Source: CAVZBW01 sp963778465 (GTDB lineage: Bacteria; Actinomycetota; Acidimicrobiia; Acidimicrobiales; RAAP-2). From it: DNA of 64,000 nucleotides. The DNA is taken from positions 682,001 through 746,000 of the forward strand of contig CAVZUK010000002.1 in the NCBI GenBank assembly GCA_963778465.1. Direction: 5' to 3'. The number at the start of each line of letters is the position of its first letter. Position 1 is the stretch's first letter. The position numbers and the translations under genes are program-made. Below are positions 54,482-62,674 of this stretch, one piece after another. Below the pieces are notes generated by a model. It was not told the DNA's origin. It ran no database searches and saw only the letters and a program-made list of their open reading frames with translations.

Positions 54482-56668
54482 TCACGCCCGCTGCAGGCCC
54501 TGGCCCCTGGCGAGCTCGGCCCGGTCCAGGGCCTCTGGGTCACCGAGCTCCCTCGCCACGGCCACGGCTTCCGACAGGGCGTCGTCGAAGTCACCGAAAC
54601 CGGCGAGGCGTTGTGCGGTGCCGAGTCCCACCAGGGCGTCGACCCTCCAGGCGTCCCGGTTCGCCGTGGGGGGGTCCGCGAGCTCGACGGCATGGGCGAA
54701 CCAGCGCGCCGCGTCGTAGGGGGCCAGGGACTCGAGCGCCGCCCAGCCGGCGCGGAGAGCGGCCTCGATCGCCTGGTCGACCTGCGCGGGCGTGACGATG
54801 GCGTGGAAGAAGTGGTGTGCGATCGCTCCCGCGCCGCGCCGCCGCGCCGCCGCAGGGAGCCCCTGCAGCGCCTCGCCGACCTTCCGGTGGAGCCGGGCAC
54901 GCTCGAGATTGGGCAGCTCCCGGTAGAGGGTGTCGCGGACGAGCGCGTGCTGGAACCGGTAGCGCGAGGGAATCCCCTGGACCCGCTGGACGAGCGAAGC
55001 CCGGACGGCACGGGCCAGCAGATCCTCGGCCGCCTCGGCCGTGGTATCCGCGATCCCCGCCAGGAGGTCCCGGTCGAACTCCAGCCCGATGACCGCGGCG
55101 GCCGCGAGCAGGCGCCTTGCCGGCGCGCCCAGCCGGGATGCCCGGGTGCCCACGACCTCCTGCACGCTGTTGGGCAGCGACAGCTCGTCGAAGTGCTCAC
55201 TCCTCTCCCAACGCCCACTCGGGCTCTGGAAGACGATGCCCATCTCGCACAGGTTTCGTGCCACCTCGGTCACGAAGAACGGGTTGCCCTGCGTCTCGCG
55301 GTAGACCGCATGGGCCAGGCGGACCCCTCTCAGGTCGTGCCCCGCCCGGGCCTCGAAGTAACCGACGAGATCGTCGTCCCCCCAACCCTTCAGGTCGATT
55401 CGGGTTACCCGCTGCTCCCGGCGCAACACCTTGATGGCCTCGGTCAGCGGATGGGCCATCGAGAGGTCCGTGGCCCGGTAGGTGGCGAGGATGAGCAGCC
55501 GGATCCGATCGGTGTGCCCGACCAGGTGGCCGAGGAGCTGCAGGCTGGACTCGTCGGCCAGGTGCAGGTCGTCGATGACGAGCACGACGGGCTGCGAGGC
55601 ACCGGCCAGCTCGAGCAGGGACGCGACCGCGGAGTAGAGCCGGGCGCGCGCGGACTCGGCACCGTCGGGCATCCGGCCCGGCCCGATGTCGCGACCGATG
55701 CCGTGAGCGGCTCCGGGAGTGCCGCGGTGGTCGCCGTCGGGGGCCGGCACGAGAGGGGCCAGGTCGGAGCGATGGGCCTCGGAGAATGCCGCGACTACCT
55801 GGTCCGGCGCGCCCGCCAGGTAGTCGCCGAGCGCCTCGATGAAGGGCAGGTAGGGGATGCCTCGATCGACGTCGCCGCGCCCGTACAGGACGGCCGCCCC
55901 TTCCGCTCGCCGGGCCGCCTCGGCGGCGAGCGTGGACTTGCCTTGGCCGGCCTCGCCAGACACGAGGACGACCTCTCGGCCCTCCCCCAGGGCGACACGC
56001 TTGTACACCTGCTCGAGGCGGGCGAGCTGCAGGCTGCGCCCGACGACCCTCTGCGGCAACGAGAGGGCGAGCCGCTCGGGCAGGGCGAGGCCGGATCCCG
56101 GGTTGCACTCGCCGGCGTCCCCGGCCAGCTGCTCCCAGCCCACCTCGAAGACGTCGGTCGGTGCCGAGAGGCCCTTGAGTTGCACCCTGCCGGCCCGGGC
56201 AAAGAGGTGGGGCGAGCGGCTTCCCGGTGTCTTGCGCACCACCTCCGCCGCGAGGATCTGCCCCCCGAGGGCCATCGCGCAGAGCCCGGCGGCCTCCACG
56301 ACCGGGCTGCCGGTGTAGCCGTCGCCCCGCCGCTGGGCCGGGCCAGCGCTCAGCCCGACGCGCAGGCCGATCGAGTGGGGCCCCAGGCAATTGCCGGGGT
56401 CGACGCCCTGCTGCATGGCCACGGCCTGCTGCATGGCGACGGCGCACGTCAACGCCGGGGCCGGCGAGGGGAACACGACCACGACGCCCTGGTCGAGCCT
56501 CATGACCTCGGTACCGCCACTCGAGGAGATGGCCTGCCGGAGGAGACCGAGGTGGGCGCGATGCACCTCCTTGGCGATCTCGCCGGAGATGGGTGACTGG
56601 CTCCCCGTCAGACCGATGCAGCCCACGATGTCGGTGCAGAGCACAGTGACGTTGTTGGCCGGGGCCAT
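54482..56668 (-). CDS. Degenerate class III cyclase domain fused to AAA/STAND ATPase
   Basis: 728 residues from ATG 56668. Residues ~1-180 have the class III cyclase fold: VTVLCTDIVGCIGLTGSQSP keeps the first metal Asp. The second metal site reads RLDQGVVVVF where active enzymes have GDG, and the transition-state Asn/Arg helix reads GSPVVEAAGLCAMALGGQ, lacking both, so catalysis is unlikely. Then a signal-ATPase: VVLVSGEAGQGKSTLAAEAA (Walker A), VVLVIDDLHLADESS (Walker B), GNPFFVTEVARNL, and a few helical repeats. Relatives are often ~1000 residues; this one stops early, so C-terminal repeats may be lost. Likely a regulatory ATPase of unknown partner. Confidence 0.85.
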   Translation of the reverse strand: MAPANNVTVLCTDIVGCIGLTGSQSPISGEIAKEVHRAHLGLLRQAISSSGGTEVMRLDQGVVVVFPSPAPALTCAVAMQQAVAMQQGVDPGNCLGPHSIGLRVGLSAGPAQRRGDGYTGSPVVEAAGLCAMALGGQILAAEVVRKTPGSRSPHLFARAGRVQLKGLSAPTDVFEVGWEQLAGDAGECNPGSGLALPERLALSLPQRVVGRSLQLARLEQVYKRVALGEGREVVLVSGEAGQGKSTLAAEAARRAEGAAVLYGRGDVDRGIPYLPFIEALGDYLAGAPDQVVAAFSEAHRSDLAPLVPAPDGDHRGTPGAAHGIGRDIGPGRMPDGAESARARLYSAVASLLELAGASQPVVLVIDDLHLADESSLQLLGHLVGHTDRIRLLILATYRATDLSMAHPLTEAIKVLRREQRVTRIDLKGWGDDDLVGYFEARAGHDLRGVRLAHAVYRETQGNPFFVTEVARNLCEMGIVFQSPSGRWERSEHFDELSLPNSVQEVVGTRASRLGAPARRLLAAAAVIGLEFDRDLLAGIADTTAEAAEDLLARAVRASLVQRVQGIPSRYRFQHALVRDTLYRELPNLERARLHRKVGEALQGLPAAARRRGAGAIAHHFFHAIVTPAQVDQAIEAALRAGWAALESLAPYDAARWFAHAVELADPPTANRDAWRVDALVGLGTAQRLAGFGDFDDALSEAVAVARELGDPEALDRAELARGQGLQRA

Positions 56669-57800
56669 TGCGGCGACGCTCCTCGTGATCGGGATCAACG
56701 GGTATCGAGGGTCAACGGGTTTCGGCGAGCCGACGAATGCCTCCGGCCGTCACGAGAGACCCGCCCCCGCGTCCTGACCGACCAGAGCCTCCCCGCGCCC
56801 TCAACCTGGGCCGGCCCCGACAGAACGTGAAGTCGGCGGCGCCACCTGCTGGACGCCCACCCCCGGGACCAGATCCGCACCCGACCTGCACCCCAACTGC
56901 ACCCGGGCATCCTAAGCTGACCAAACAGATGTGTAAATACTGAAAAGTTGATTTTACGTATCTTTCGCGACGATTCGGTGACCGGGAGGTAACCCCGGGA
57001 GAGGGGCCGAGGGGGAAATGAAGGGTCCCCGGCAACGGCCCCGGCGTGGCAGCAACACGCCGCTCCGGCGGCATCCTCGACTCCCAACCGCCCCATTTGT
57101 CTACAGCATCACTGTGAATACCCTCCGCCGTCGGAGCGACGACGTCTCCTTGCGGAGGGGATGCCAGGTCGCGTCAGGCCTGGTAGAGGGCATCGGGGAT
57201 GGGGTGGCACCTTCCGCCTCGAGGATCGGGGGACAGCTTCGCATCCAAAGGTCCTCCGGCCCGGATCGGCGGCACGCCGTTGCCGTGGCGCCGAGGGCGC
57301 TATCGGGGCCGGGCCCGGAAGGGCAGAGGTCGACGCGTTCTGGTGCGGTCCGCCTCGGGGGATCTCTTTCGACGGAGATCGTTCGAGGGACCAAAGCAAC
57401 ATGAGCCAAATAAAAAAGCTCATTTGGAAATCAAAATTCTTGCATCGGCCCCGGCGTCGCCCCAGGCCGGACTGCCCCTCCGCCTTGGGATCCCTGCAGG
57501 CATACAAGCATATGCGAGCGCGGGCCACCGGGGCAGAACCGTGCGGGACAGCCCACTCGGGGTCGTCGCTGGGAAGCCCCGGCCGTCGGTCCCGACCTGA
57601 CCCTCCTTCTCGATGATCGAGCGTGCTGGGCTTTTCCGCTTGTCGGGCGGGGCTGGCTGGTAGCCTGTGACCAGTCGGGCCGCTCGCCCGGCCGCCGGGA
57701 TCGTGTCGGACGCATCAAACCCCCTGGCGGTCCGTGCCTGCTGGGACAGACCCACCGGGTCAAATGCGGAGGGCGGTCCGCGAGCCACGAGAAAGAGGAC
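56669..57800. other. 1.1-kb stretch without a convincing gene; two AT-rich islands
   Basis: No frame here has homologue-like sequence. Notable parts: an AT-rich island at about 56930-56965, with GTAAAT and ATTTTAC arms 12 nt apart; a GATCTC/GAGATC hairpin at 57361-57380; a second AT-rich island at about 57398-57445, including CCAAAT...ATTTGG arms; and a possible promoter (TTGTCG 57640, TAGCCT 57661, 15-bp spacer) for the helicase with a ~130-nt leader. The islands contrast sharply with surrounding GC. They may mark promoters, a small RNA or remnants of acquired DNA. Confidence 0.5.
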
Positions 57801-59084
57801 ATGACCGTCGACATCCTGGCCGGCGATGAAGCCGGCGTGGCCGGCGGGGATCTGAGCCCCCCCGCTGGCGATGTGTACGAGACCGCCCAGACCTTCGAAT
57901 CCCTGGGCGTGTGTCTCGAGCTCGCGAAGACCCTGGCCAACCAGGGCATCACGACCGCCTTCCCCATCCAGGCGATGACCATCGCCGACGCGATCTCGGG
58001 TCGGGACGTCTCCGGAAAGGCCAAGACCGGGTCCGGCAAGACCCTCGCCTTCGGACTGCCCCTCCTGCAACGGACAGCCGCCCTCGTGACGGCTGCCGGC
58101 GAACGCCGTGCGGGCGCCACCTCCCCGGTGCGGGGCCTGGTCCTGGTCCCGACGAGGGAGCTCGCCCTGCAGGTGCACGAGGTGCTGGCGCCACTGGCCA
58201 AGGCCGTCGACCTGCGCAGCGTGGCCGTCTACGGCGGAGCGGACATCGACCGCCAGATCAAGGCCCTCCGCAACGGGGCAGACGTCGTCATCGCCACGCC
58301 GGGCCGGCTCATCGACTTAGGGGAGCGGGGCTTTCTTTCCGTGGCCGACGTCGAGACGGTCGTGCTCGACGAGGCCGACCGGATGGCCGACATGGGGTTC
58401 ATGCCTCAGGTCGAGTGGGTCCTCCGAAGGGTGGAGCGCCCCCATCAGACCCTGCTCTTCTCCGCCACCCTGGACGGGGCCGTCGACCGGCTCATCCACC
58501 GCTACCAGCGGGATCCCGTGCGCCACGAGGTCGCCTCACCCCAGACCACCGTGGCCGCCATGCTCCACCGCTTCCTCCAGGTCCACCAGATGGACAAGGT
58601 CAAGGTGGCGGCGGCCATCGCCCGCAGCTACGGCAAGACGCTCGTCTTCGTCCGGACCAAGCGGGGCGCCGACCGCCTCGTCGAGAACCTGCGCAAGGAG
58701 GGGGTCAAGGCGGCGGCGATCCACGGCGACCTGCGCCAGAACCACCGGGAGCGAGCCCTCTCCGAGTTCACCGACGACCGGCTTCCCGTGCTCGTGGCCA
58801 CCGACGTGGCCGCTCGGGGGCTGGACATCGAGGGGGTGGACGTGGTGATTCACTACGACCCCCCGGAGGACCACAAGGCCTACCTGCACCGATCCGGGCG
58901 GACGGCCCGGGCCGGCCAGGCCGGCATCGTGGTCACCCTTGCTCTCTGGAACCAGGTTCTCGAGGTCGGGGCGCTGCAGCGTCACGTAGGGGTGCGCGAG
59001 CCCATCGTCGAGGTGTTCTCCAACGACCCCCGGCTGGCCGACCTCGCGGCCTGGCGACCGACTGCCGCAGAGGGCGTCCTCTAG
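57801..59084 (+). CDS. DEAD-box RNA helicase
   Basis: 427 residues, ATP-dependent RNA unwinding. Q motif TTAFPIQAMT, motif I GKAKTGSGKTLAF, Ia PTRELALQV, Ib TPGRLID, motif II VLDEADRMADMGF, motif III SATLDG, motif IV LVFVRTKRGADRL, V ATDVAARGLDIEGV and VI HRSGRTARAG are all present. There is little beyond the two RecA domains, only ~25 extra N-terminal residues and a short tail, similar to RhlE-type enzymes. ATG 57801 with AAAGAGGAC upstream. The long AT-rich upstream region suggests regulated expression, as is common for cold-induced helicases; this is inferred. Confidence 0.93.
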   Translation: MTVDILAGDEAGVAGGDLSPPAGDVYETAQTFESLGVCLELAKTLANQGITTAFPIQAMTIADAISGRDVSGKAKTGSGKTLAFGLPLLQRTAALVTAAGERRAGATSPVRGLVLVPTRELALQVHEVLAPLAKAVDLRSVAVYGGADIDRQIKALRNGADVVIATPGRLIDLGERGFLSVADVETVVLDEADRMADMGFMPQVEWVLRRVERPHQTLLFSATLDGAVDRLIHRYQRDPVRHEVASPQTTVAAMLHRFLQVHQMDKVKVAAAIARSYGKTLVFVRTKRGADRLVENLRKEGVKAAAIHGDLRQNHRERALSEFTDDRLPVLVATDVAARGLDIEGVDVVIHYDPPEDHKAYLHRSGRTARAGQAGIVVTLALWNQVLEVGALQRHVGVREPIVEVFSNDPRLADLAAWRPTAAEGVL

Positions 59085-59106
59085 CCGCCGCAGGCGTTTC
59101 GGTCCC

Positions 59107-59856
59107 GTGAGCGAGCTCGGCTCGGTCGCCCGTGTCTGGTCGCCCGGCGACGGCGTGTCCCGGGTGCTGGTCGTGACGGCCCACCCCGACGACGTCGATT
59201 TCGGGGCGGCGGGCACCGTGGCGACCCTGACCGACGCCGGCGTCGAGGTGTCCTACTGCATCGTGACCAACGGCGACGCCGGCGAGGCCGACCCGGCCAT
59301 CTCGCGCCAGGATCTCCCGGTCCTTCGCCAAAAGGAGCAGAGGGAGGCGGCGGCGCAGGTCGGGGTGTCCGACGTGACGTTTCTCGGGCATGCCGACGGT
59401 CATGTCAAGGCCGACCACGCCCTCCGCCGGGACATCAGCCGGGTGATCCGGCGAGTGCGCCCGCAACGGGTGATCACCCAGTCGCCGGAGCGGGTGTGGG
59501 ATCGCATCTTCGCCAGCCATCCCGACCACCTGGCGGTGGGAGAGGCGGCGGTGTGCGCCGTGTACCCCGACTCGCGGAGCGCCTTCATCTACCCTGAGTT
59601 GCTCGAGCAGGAGGGGCTGGAGCCCCACGCCGTGCCGGAGCTGTGGCTCATGGCGGGCCCCGACTCCAACCTCTTCGTCGACACCACTGCGGCGTTCCCC
59701 CGCAAGGTCGAAGCCCTTCGTTCCCATCGGAGCCAGATCGCCGATCCCGTCGGCATCGAGGATCGCCTGCGTAGCTGGGGAAGTTCGGTGGCCCGGGCCG
59801 CCGGGCTGCCCGATGGCTCGACCGCCGAGGGCTTCCGGGCCGTCGGGACCGGCTGA
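59107..59856 (+). CDS. PIG-L / LmbE family deacetylase
   Basis: 249 residues. VLVVTAHPDDVDFGAAGTV holds the zinc-binding AHPDD (residues 25-29) and IFASHPDHLAVGEAA the third ligand. VSYCIVTNGDAGEADP is also conserved. The family removes N-acetyl groups from GlcNAc-type sugars: MshB in mycothiol synthesis, mycothiol-S-conjugate amidase, or others; which one cannot be decided. GTG 59107, 22 bp after the helicase gene, so possibly the same transcript. It converges on acnA with 17 bp between stops. Confidence 0.9.
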   Translation: MSELGSVARVWSPGDGVSRVLVVTAHPDDVDFGAAGTVATLTDAGVEVSYCIVTNGDAGEADPAISRQDLPVLRQKEQREAAAQVGVSDVTFLGHADGHVKADHALRRDISRVIRRVRPQRVITQSPERVWDRIFASHPDHLAVGEAAVCAVYPDSRSAFIYPELLEQEGLEPHAVPELWLMAGPDSNLFVDTTAAFPRKVEALRSHRSQIADPVGIEDRLRSWGSSVARAAGLPDGSTAEGFRAVGTG

Positions 59857-59873
59857 CGGCCGCTGACGTCCGG

Positions 59874-62573
59874 TTAGCTCGCCAGCTGCCGCAACACGTA
59901 GCGCAGGATTCCCCCGTGGCGGAAGTACTCCGCCTCCATGGGCGTGTCGATCCGCACGCGCGCCGGCACCTCGACGGACACGCCGTCGTCGCGGTGTGCC
60001 ACCACCGTGAGCTCCTTGGGGACCTCGCCACGGTTGAGCGCCTCGAGGCCGGCAACCGTGAAGCGCTCCTCGCCGGTCAGCCCCAGGGACTCGACCGACT
60101 CGCCGGCGGGGAACTGCAACGGCAGGACGCCCATGCCGACCAGGTTCGAGCGATGGATGCGCTCGAAGCTCTCCGCCAAGACGGCCCGCACCCCGAGGAG
60201 CAGCGTGCCCTTGGCCGCCCAGTCGCGGCTGGAGCCGGTGCCGTACTCCTTGCCGGCGAGCACGACGAGCGGGGTGCCCTCCTCCGCGTAGCGCATCGCG
60301 GCCTCGTAGATCGTCATCTGCTCGCCGTCCGGCAGGTGTCGCGTGATCCCGCCCTCGGTCCCGGGGGCGAGTCGGTTGCGCAGCCGGATGTTGGCGAAGG
60401 TCCCGCGCATCATGACCTCGTGGTTGCCGCGCCGGGCGCCGTAGGAGTTGAAGTCGCCCCGCGCCACCCCGTGCTCCGTCAGGTAGCGACCGGCCGGCGT
60501 GTCGGCACCGATGGAACCCGCCGGCGAGATGTGGTCGGTGGTCACCGAATCTCCCAGCATCGCGAGCGCCCGGGCGTCGTGGACGTCCTCGACGGGGTCG
60601 GGGACGAGGGACATCCCGGCAAAGAAGGGCGGCGCGAGCACGTAGGTGGAGTCGTCCTGCCACGCGAAGGTCTGGCCGCCGGCGACCGACATCGAGCGCC
60701 AGTGCTCGTCGCCCTCGAAGACCGAGCCGTAGCGCTCGCGGAACATCTCCGATCCGAGCGCCTCCCGGACCGTCTCGGCCACCTCGCCGGAGGAGGGCCA
60801 CACGTCGGCCAGGAATACCTGCGAGCCGTCGGATCCGGTCCCGAGGGGCTGGGTGGCGAGGTCGATGTCGACGGTGCCGGCCAGGGCGAAGGCCACGACG
60901 AGCGGCGGTGACGCCAGGTAGTTCATCCGGACGTCGGCGTGGATCCGGCCTTCGAAGTTTCGGTTCCCGGACAGGACCGCCGCTGCGGAGAGGTCGGCGG
61001 CACGGATCTCCTCGGACACGCCGGGAAGCAAGGGCCCGGAGTTCCCGATGCAGGTCGTGCATCCGAAGCCGACCAGGTAGAAGCCGAGCTTCTCCAGGGG
61101 TTCGAGCAGACCGGCCCGCTCCAGGTAGTCCATGACGACCCGGGACCCGGGAGCGAGCGAGGTCTTGACCCAGGGCTTGGCGGCGAGCCCGCGCTCGACC
61201 GCGCGGCGTGCGACCAGGCCGGCCGCAACGAGGACCTGAGGATTCGACGTGTTGGTGCAGCTCGTGATCGCCGCGATGACCACGTCGCCGTCACCGAGCG
61301 CGTGACCGTCCGCGGCCGGGGCGGGCGAGCGACGGGGCTCGTGGCCGAGCGCCGCACGGAACGCCCTCCCGCTCTCGACGAGGGCCACGCGGTCCTGGGG
61401 GCGGGACGGGCCGGCCAGACAGGGCTCGACGGTCGAGAGGTCGAGCTCGACTCCTTCCGAGAAGACGGGATCGTCCCCACCCGGCTCGTGCCAGAGGCCC
61501 TGCTCCTTGGCATAGGCCTCCACGAGCGCGACGTGGTCGTCGGGTCGCCCGGTGAAGCGCAGGTAGTCCAGGGTGGCCCGGTCGATCGGGAACATGGTGC
61601 AGGTGGCCCCGTACTCGGGGGACATGTTGCCGATGGTCGCCCGGTTCTCGACCGGGATCGTCGCGAGCCCCGGACCGAAGCACTCGACGAACTTGCCCAC
61701 GACGCCGTGGCGGCGGAGCAGCTGGGTGATGGTGAGCACGAGGTCGGTGGCGGTCGCCCCCTCGGGCAGCTCCCCGGAGAGGCGCAGCCCCACGACCGGG
61801 GGCAGCAACATGGAGAGGGGCTGGCCGAGCATGGCGGCCTCGGCCTCGATGCCACCGACGCCCCACCCGAGCACCCCCAGCCCGTTGACCATCGTCGTGT
61901 GCGAATCGGTCCCGACGAGGGTGTCGCAGTAGGCCTGCCCGTCGGAGGTCGGGAAGACCACTCGGGAGAGGTACTCGAGGTTGACCTGATGGCAGATGCC
62001 GGTGCCGGGCGGGACGGCCCGGAAGCCCTCGAAGCTCTGCTGGGCCCAGCGCAGCAGCTGGTAGCGCTCCGCGTTCCGCTCGTACTCGATGGCGACGTTG
62101 TCCTCGAAGGCGCTGGCGTTGCCCCAGCGCTCGGGCACCACGGAATGGTCGATGACCAGCTCGACGGGGACCAGCGGGTTGATGCGCGCCGGATCGCCGC
62201 CCAGTGCCGCGAGCGTGGTGCGCATCGCAGCCAGGTCTACGACGGCCGGGACGCCGGTGAAGTCCTGCATGAGCACCCGCTCGGGTGTGAAGGCGATCTC
62301 GCTCGACTCGCTCCCGGCCGCCCCGTGGCGCTCCGGGCGGCGCCCCCAAGCGGCGACCGCCTCGATGTCGTCCGCCGTGACCTGTTGCCCGTCCTCGTGG
62401 CGGAGGAGGTTCTCGAGAAGAACCTTGATGCTGTACGGCAGCCGGTTGACGTCGTGAGAGGCCGTCAGAGCGTCGGTCCGGATGCGCCAGATCTTGTACT
62501 CCCTGCCCCCGACGTCCAGTGCCGCCTTTGCGCCGAAGGAGTCCGGTGACGTGCTGCGTTGGGCTTGGGGCAT
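59874..62573 (-). CDS. acnA: Aconitate hydratase (AcnA type)
   Basis: 899 residues, citrate to isocitrate in the TCA cycle. The 4Fe-4S Cys residues are in AAITSCTNTSNPQVL (about residue 439) and GFGCTTCIGNSGPLLPG (about residue 506). VGTDSHTTMVNGLGVLGWGVGG, RNFEGRIHADVRMNYLASPP split at its Gly, and the swivel domain GKEYGTGSSRDWAAKGT are intact. The AcnA/IRP architecture is clear. ATG 62573 is preceded immediately by GGAGGT with no spacer, too close for a Shine-Dalgarno. TAGAAA sits 6 nt before ATG, so a leaderless start is possible. Confidence 0.97.
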   Translation of the reverse strand: MPQAQRSTSPDSFGAKAALDVGGREYKIWRIRTDALTASHDVNRLPYSIKVLLENLLRHEDGQQVTADDIEAVAAWGRRPERHGAAGSESSEIAFTPERVLMQDFTGVPAVVDLAAMRTTLAALGGDPARINPLVPVELVIDHSVVPERWGNASAFEDNVAIEYERNAERYQLLRWAQQSFEGFRAVPPGTGICHQVNLEYLSRVVFPTSDGQAYCDTLVGTDSHTTMVNGLGVLGWGVGGIEAEAAMLGQPLSMLLPPVVGLRLSGELPEGATATDLVLTITQLLRRHGVVGKFVECFGPGLATIPVENRATIGNMSPEYGATCTMFPIDRATLDYLRFTGRPDDHVALVEAYAKEQGLWHEPGGDDPVFSEGVELDLSTVEPCLAGPSRPQDRVALVESGRAFRAALGHEPRRSPAPAADGHALGDGDVVIAAITSCTNTSNPQVLVAAGLVARRAVERGLAAKPWVKTSLAPGSRVVMDYLERAGLLEPLEKLGFYLVGFGCTTCIGNSGPLLPGVSEEIRAADLSAAAVLSGNRNFEGRIHADVRMNYLASPPLVVAFALAGTVDIDLATQPLGTGSDGSQVFLADVWPSSGEVAETVREALGSEMFRERYGSVFEGDEHWRSMSVAGGQTFAWQDDSTYVLAPPFFAGMSLVPDPVEDVHDARALAMLGDSVTTDHISPAGSIGADTPAGRYLTEHGVARGDFNSYGARRGNHEVMMRGTFANIRLRNRLAPGTEGGITRHLPDGEQMTIYEAAMRYAEEGTPLVVLAGKEYGTGSSRDWAAKGTLLLGVRAVLAESFERIHRSNLVGMGVLPLQFPAGESVESLGLTGEERFTVAGLEALNRGEVPKELTVVAHRDDGVSVEVPARVRIDTPMEAEYFRHGGILRYVLRQLAS

Positions 62574-62674
62574 ACCTCCTTTCTATCCGGCACGCACGGG
62601 CCTCGTGTCGTGGAGCAGCGCGGAGCTGTCGGCCACGTGGAAGGAGCGAGGTTCACGGGGTGCGAGACTGGACC

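Noticed and set aside
54482..56668. This cyclase domain as the source of cAMP for the nearby cNMP-domain proteins
   Set aside because: The second metal Asp and the transition-state Asn/Arg are missing, so it is probably inactive.
59874..62573. GGAGGT before the acnA ATG as its Shine-Dalgarno
   Set aside because: It abuts the ATG with no spacer, which is too close for normal initiation.
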